A stretch of DNA of 21,926 bases. It comes from a virus. Below, in pieces: positions 20,584-21,926 of the stretch. Location of the stretch: positions 1 to 21,926 of IMG/VR virus record IMGVR_UViG_3300017724_001437; one strand, 5' to 3'. The notes under the pieces were generated by a model. It was not told where the DNA came from and made no database searches. It saw only the letters and a program-made list of their open reading frames with translations. The translations under genes and the position numbers were made by a program. Numbering within the stretch: the stretch's first letter is position 1; each line of letters begins with the position of its first letter.

Positions 20584-21926
20584 GCAGTTGTAGAATAGTA
20601 ATACACGATGAAGTTAACTTTAAAGTTGAAAACTTGTCTGTTGATGTACGTAGAAAGATTGCGAATAAGTTAAAGTTTCAAGTTCCGTATGCACGTTACT
20701 TGCCACAATACAAGTTAGGTCGTTGGGACGGAACTGTAGGATTCTTTGGCTTAGGCGGCAGTGGTTACATTAATCATCTTGATGTTGTACTGCAAGTATT
20801 AAATGAACAAGGTGTTGAAGTTGCAGAAATTACAGACAACAGAGAAACACACAATTTAAAATTTAGTAAGATCGATGAAAACTATTTTGCGGCAAAGAGT
20901 TGGCCTAAGGGACATCCAGCAGAAGGTGAACCTATTGTATTACGTGACTATCAAGTAGAAACAATTAACAACTTCTTAGATAATCCACAAGCACTACAAG
21001 AGGTTGCAACTGGTGCAGGTAAAACTATTATTACTGCTTGTCTATCACACATTACAGAGAAACTTGGTCGGACGTTAGTTATTGTTCCTAACAAATCACT
21101 TGTTACACAAACAGAAGAAGACTATGTTAACTGTGGATTAGACGTAGGTGTATACTTTGGTGATAGAAAAGAATTAGGTAGAACACATACTATTTGTACT
21201 TGGCAAAGTTTAAACATACTTGACAAACGTAACAAAGATGGACAAAGTGTTTTAAGTCTTGCAGAGTTTTTAGATGATGTAAAAACTATTATTATTGACG
21301 AAGTACACCAAGCAAAAGCAGAAGTACTTAAGAAACTACTAACACAAAATTTAAAGAATGCTCCGTTACGTTGGGGACTAACAGGAACAATACCTAAGGA
21401 ACAATTTGAGTTTCAAAGTATTCTTGCAAGTTTAGGTCCTGTCATTGGTAACATCAGTGCAAAAGAATTACAAGACAAAGGTGTATTGAGTAAGTGTCAT
21501 GTTAATGTATTACAAATGATTGACACACAAGTACACAGGGATTATCAAAGCGAACTAAAATATCTAACAACAGACGAAGGTCGTTTAGAATATATTGGTA
21601 AGTTAGTAGGCACAGTTTCAGAATCAGGTAACACACTGATACTTGTTGATAGAATATCAGCAGGTGAAAAATTATTAAGTCTTCTTCCAGAGGCAGTGTT
21701 CGTCAAAGGCGATGTTAAACTTGCAGATAGAAAAGACGCATACGATGAAATTAAAGAAGGTACGAACAAAATTATTATTGCAACATATGGTGTTGCGGCT
21801 GTGGGTATTAACATACCACGTATCTTTAATTTAATACTACTCGAGCCAGGCAAGAGTTTTGTCCGAGTGATTCAATCAATTGGCAGAGGCATACGAAAGG
21901 CACAAGACAAGGACTTTGTACAGATA
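20580..21926 (+). CDS. uvsW: UvsW-like SF2 DNA/RNA helicase (3' end beyond window)
   Basis: The frame is open from ATG 20580 to the right edge, giving 449 codons without a stop; T4 UvsW has about 500, so the C-terminal end is missing. Residues 1-110 match the N-terminal DNA-binding domain (LPQYKLGRWDGTVGFF at 41-56). Helicase motifs follow: a Q-like LRDYQVETIN at 121-130, Walker A ATGAGKT at 143-149, motif Ib VIVPNKSL, DEVH at 240-243, LTGTIPK, IIATYGVAAVGINIP and motif VI QSIGRGIRK near the end. UvsW unwinds branched DNA and RNA-DNA hybrids and drives the switch from origin- to recombination-dependent replication. The motifs are intact. ATG overlaps the stop of the previous gene (ATGA). Confidence 0.95.
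   Translation, partial: MSSCRIVIHDEVNFKVENLSVDVRRKIANKLKFQVPYARYLPQYKLGRWDGTVGFFGLGGSGYINHLDVVLQVLNEQGVEVAEITDNRETHNLKFSKIDENYFAAKSWPKGHPAEGEPIVLRDYQVETINNFLDNPQALQEVATGAGKTIITACLSHITEKLGRTLVIVPNKSLVTQTEEDYVNCGLDVGVYFGDRKELGRTHTICTWQSLNILDKRNKDGQSVLSLAEFLDDVKTIIIDEVHQAKAEVLKKLLTQNLKNAPLRWGLTGTIPKEQFEFQSILASLGPVIGNISAKELQDKGVLSKCHVNVLQMIDTQVHRDYQSELKYLTTDEGRLEYIGKLVGTVSESGNTLILVDRISAGEKLLSLLPEAVFVKGDVKLADRKDAYDEIKEGTNKIIIATYGVAAVGINIPRIFNLILLEPGKSFVRVIQSIGRGIRKAQDKDFVQI

Overview
The window looks like part of the genome of a lytic T4-like myovirus infecting a marine bacterium. The evidence is a set of T4-type replication and recombination genes at both ends: gp32 single-stranded DNA-binding protein and UvsX recombinase on the left, and UvsW helicase, cut by the right edge. 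Between them sits densely packed, AT-rich coding DNA with 4 to 26 bp gene overlaps and no host housekeeping genes. AT-richness and gene content fit phages of SAR11 (Pelagibacter) or of marine picocyanobacteria. Host assignment is inference and cannot be settled from this window.

Layout. (1) 1-212: end of an unidentified conserved-looking phage gene. (2) 213-332: two tandem sigma70-like promoters and a strong ribosome binding site for gp32. (3) 333-3171: gp32, uvsX and two small proteins that follow uvsX. (4) 3158-8882: a coupled run holding a GT-B-like glycosyltransferase, a GT25 glycosyltransferase, a methyltransferase fused to a P-loop domain, a second methyltransferase, two 2-oxoglutarate/Fe(II) oxygenases, a very short PLP aminotransferase-like protein, a small protein and a PAAR spike-tip protein. 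(5) 8952-12020: an L-arginine:glycine amidinotransferase-like enzyme, a radical SAM enzyme and an unassigned glycosyltransferase-like protein. (6) 11998-13938: the only minus-strand block, with a second radical SAM enzyme, an unknown protein and a 2OG-oxygenase-like protein lacking its metal ligands. (7) 14001-19284: a cytidylyltransferase/mannose-6-phosphate-isomerase cupin fusion, two GT-A glycosyltransferases, three more GT-B-like proteins and one unknown. (8) 19267-21926: a consensus sigma70 promoter, an unknown 420-residue protein and UvsW.

How it may work together. About 16 kb of accessory genes sit between uvsX and uvsW. The mix is sugar activation and isomerisation, seven or more glycosyltransferases, and decorating enzymes (methyltransferases, hydroxylases, aminotransferase-like, amidinotransferase, radical SAM). 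That is what a pathway making and attaching an unusual decorated glycan would need. The target could be the host surface during infection, the virion, or less likely the phage DNA. The pathway, its product and its target are inference; the individual enzyme families are read from motifs.

Non-coding space is scarce. No tRNA, rRNA, CRISPR array, integrase or insertion sequence was seen. The gaps at 213-332, 1332-1391, 8883-8951, 13939-14000 and 19285-19320 are described as regulatory or repeat features. No gap exceeds 300 bases.
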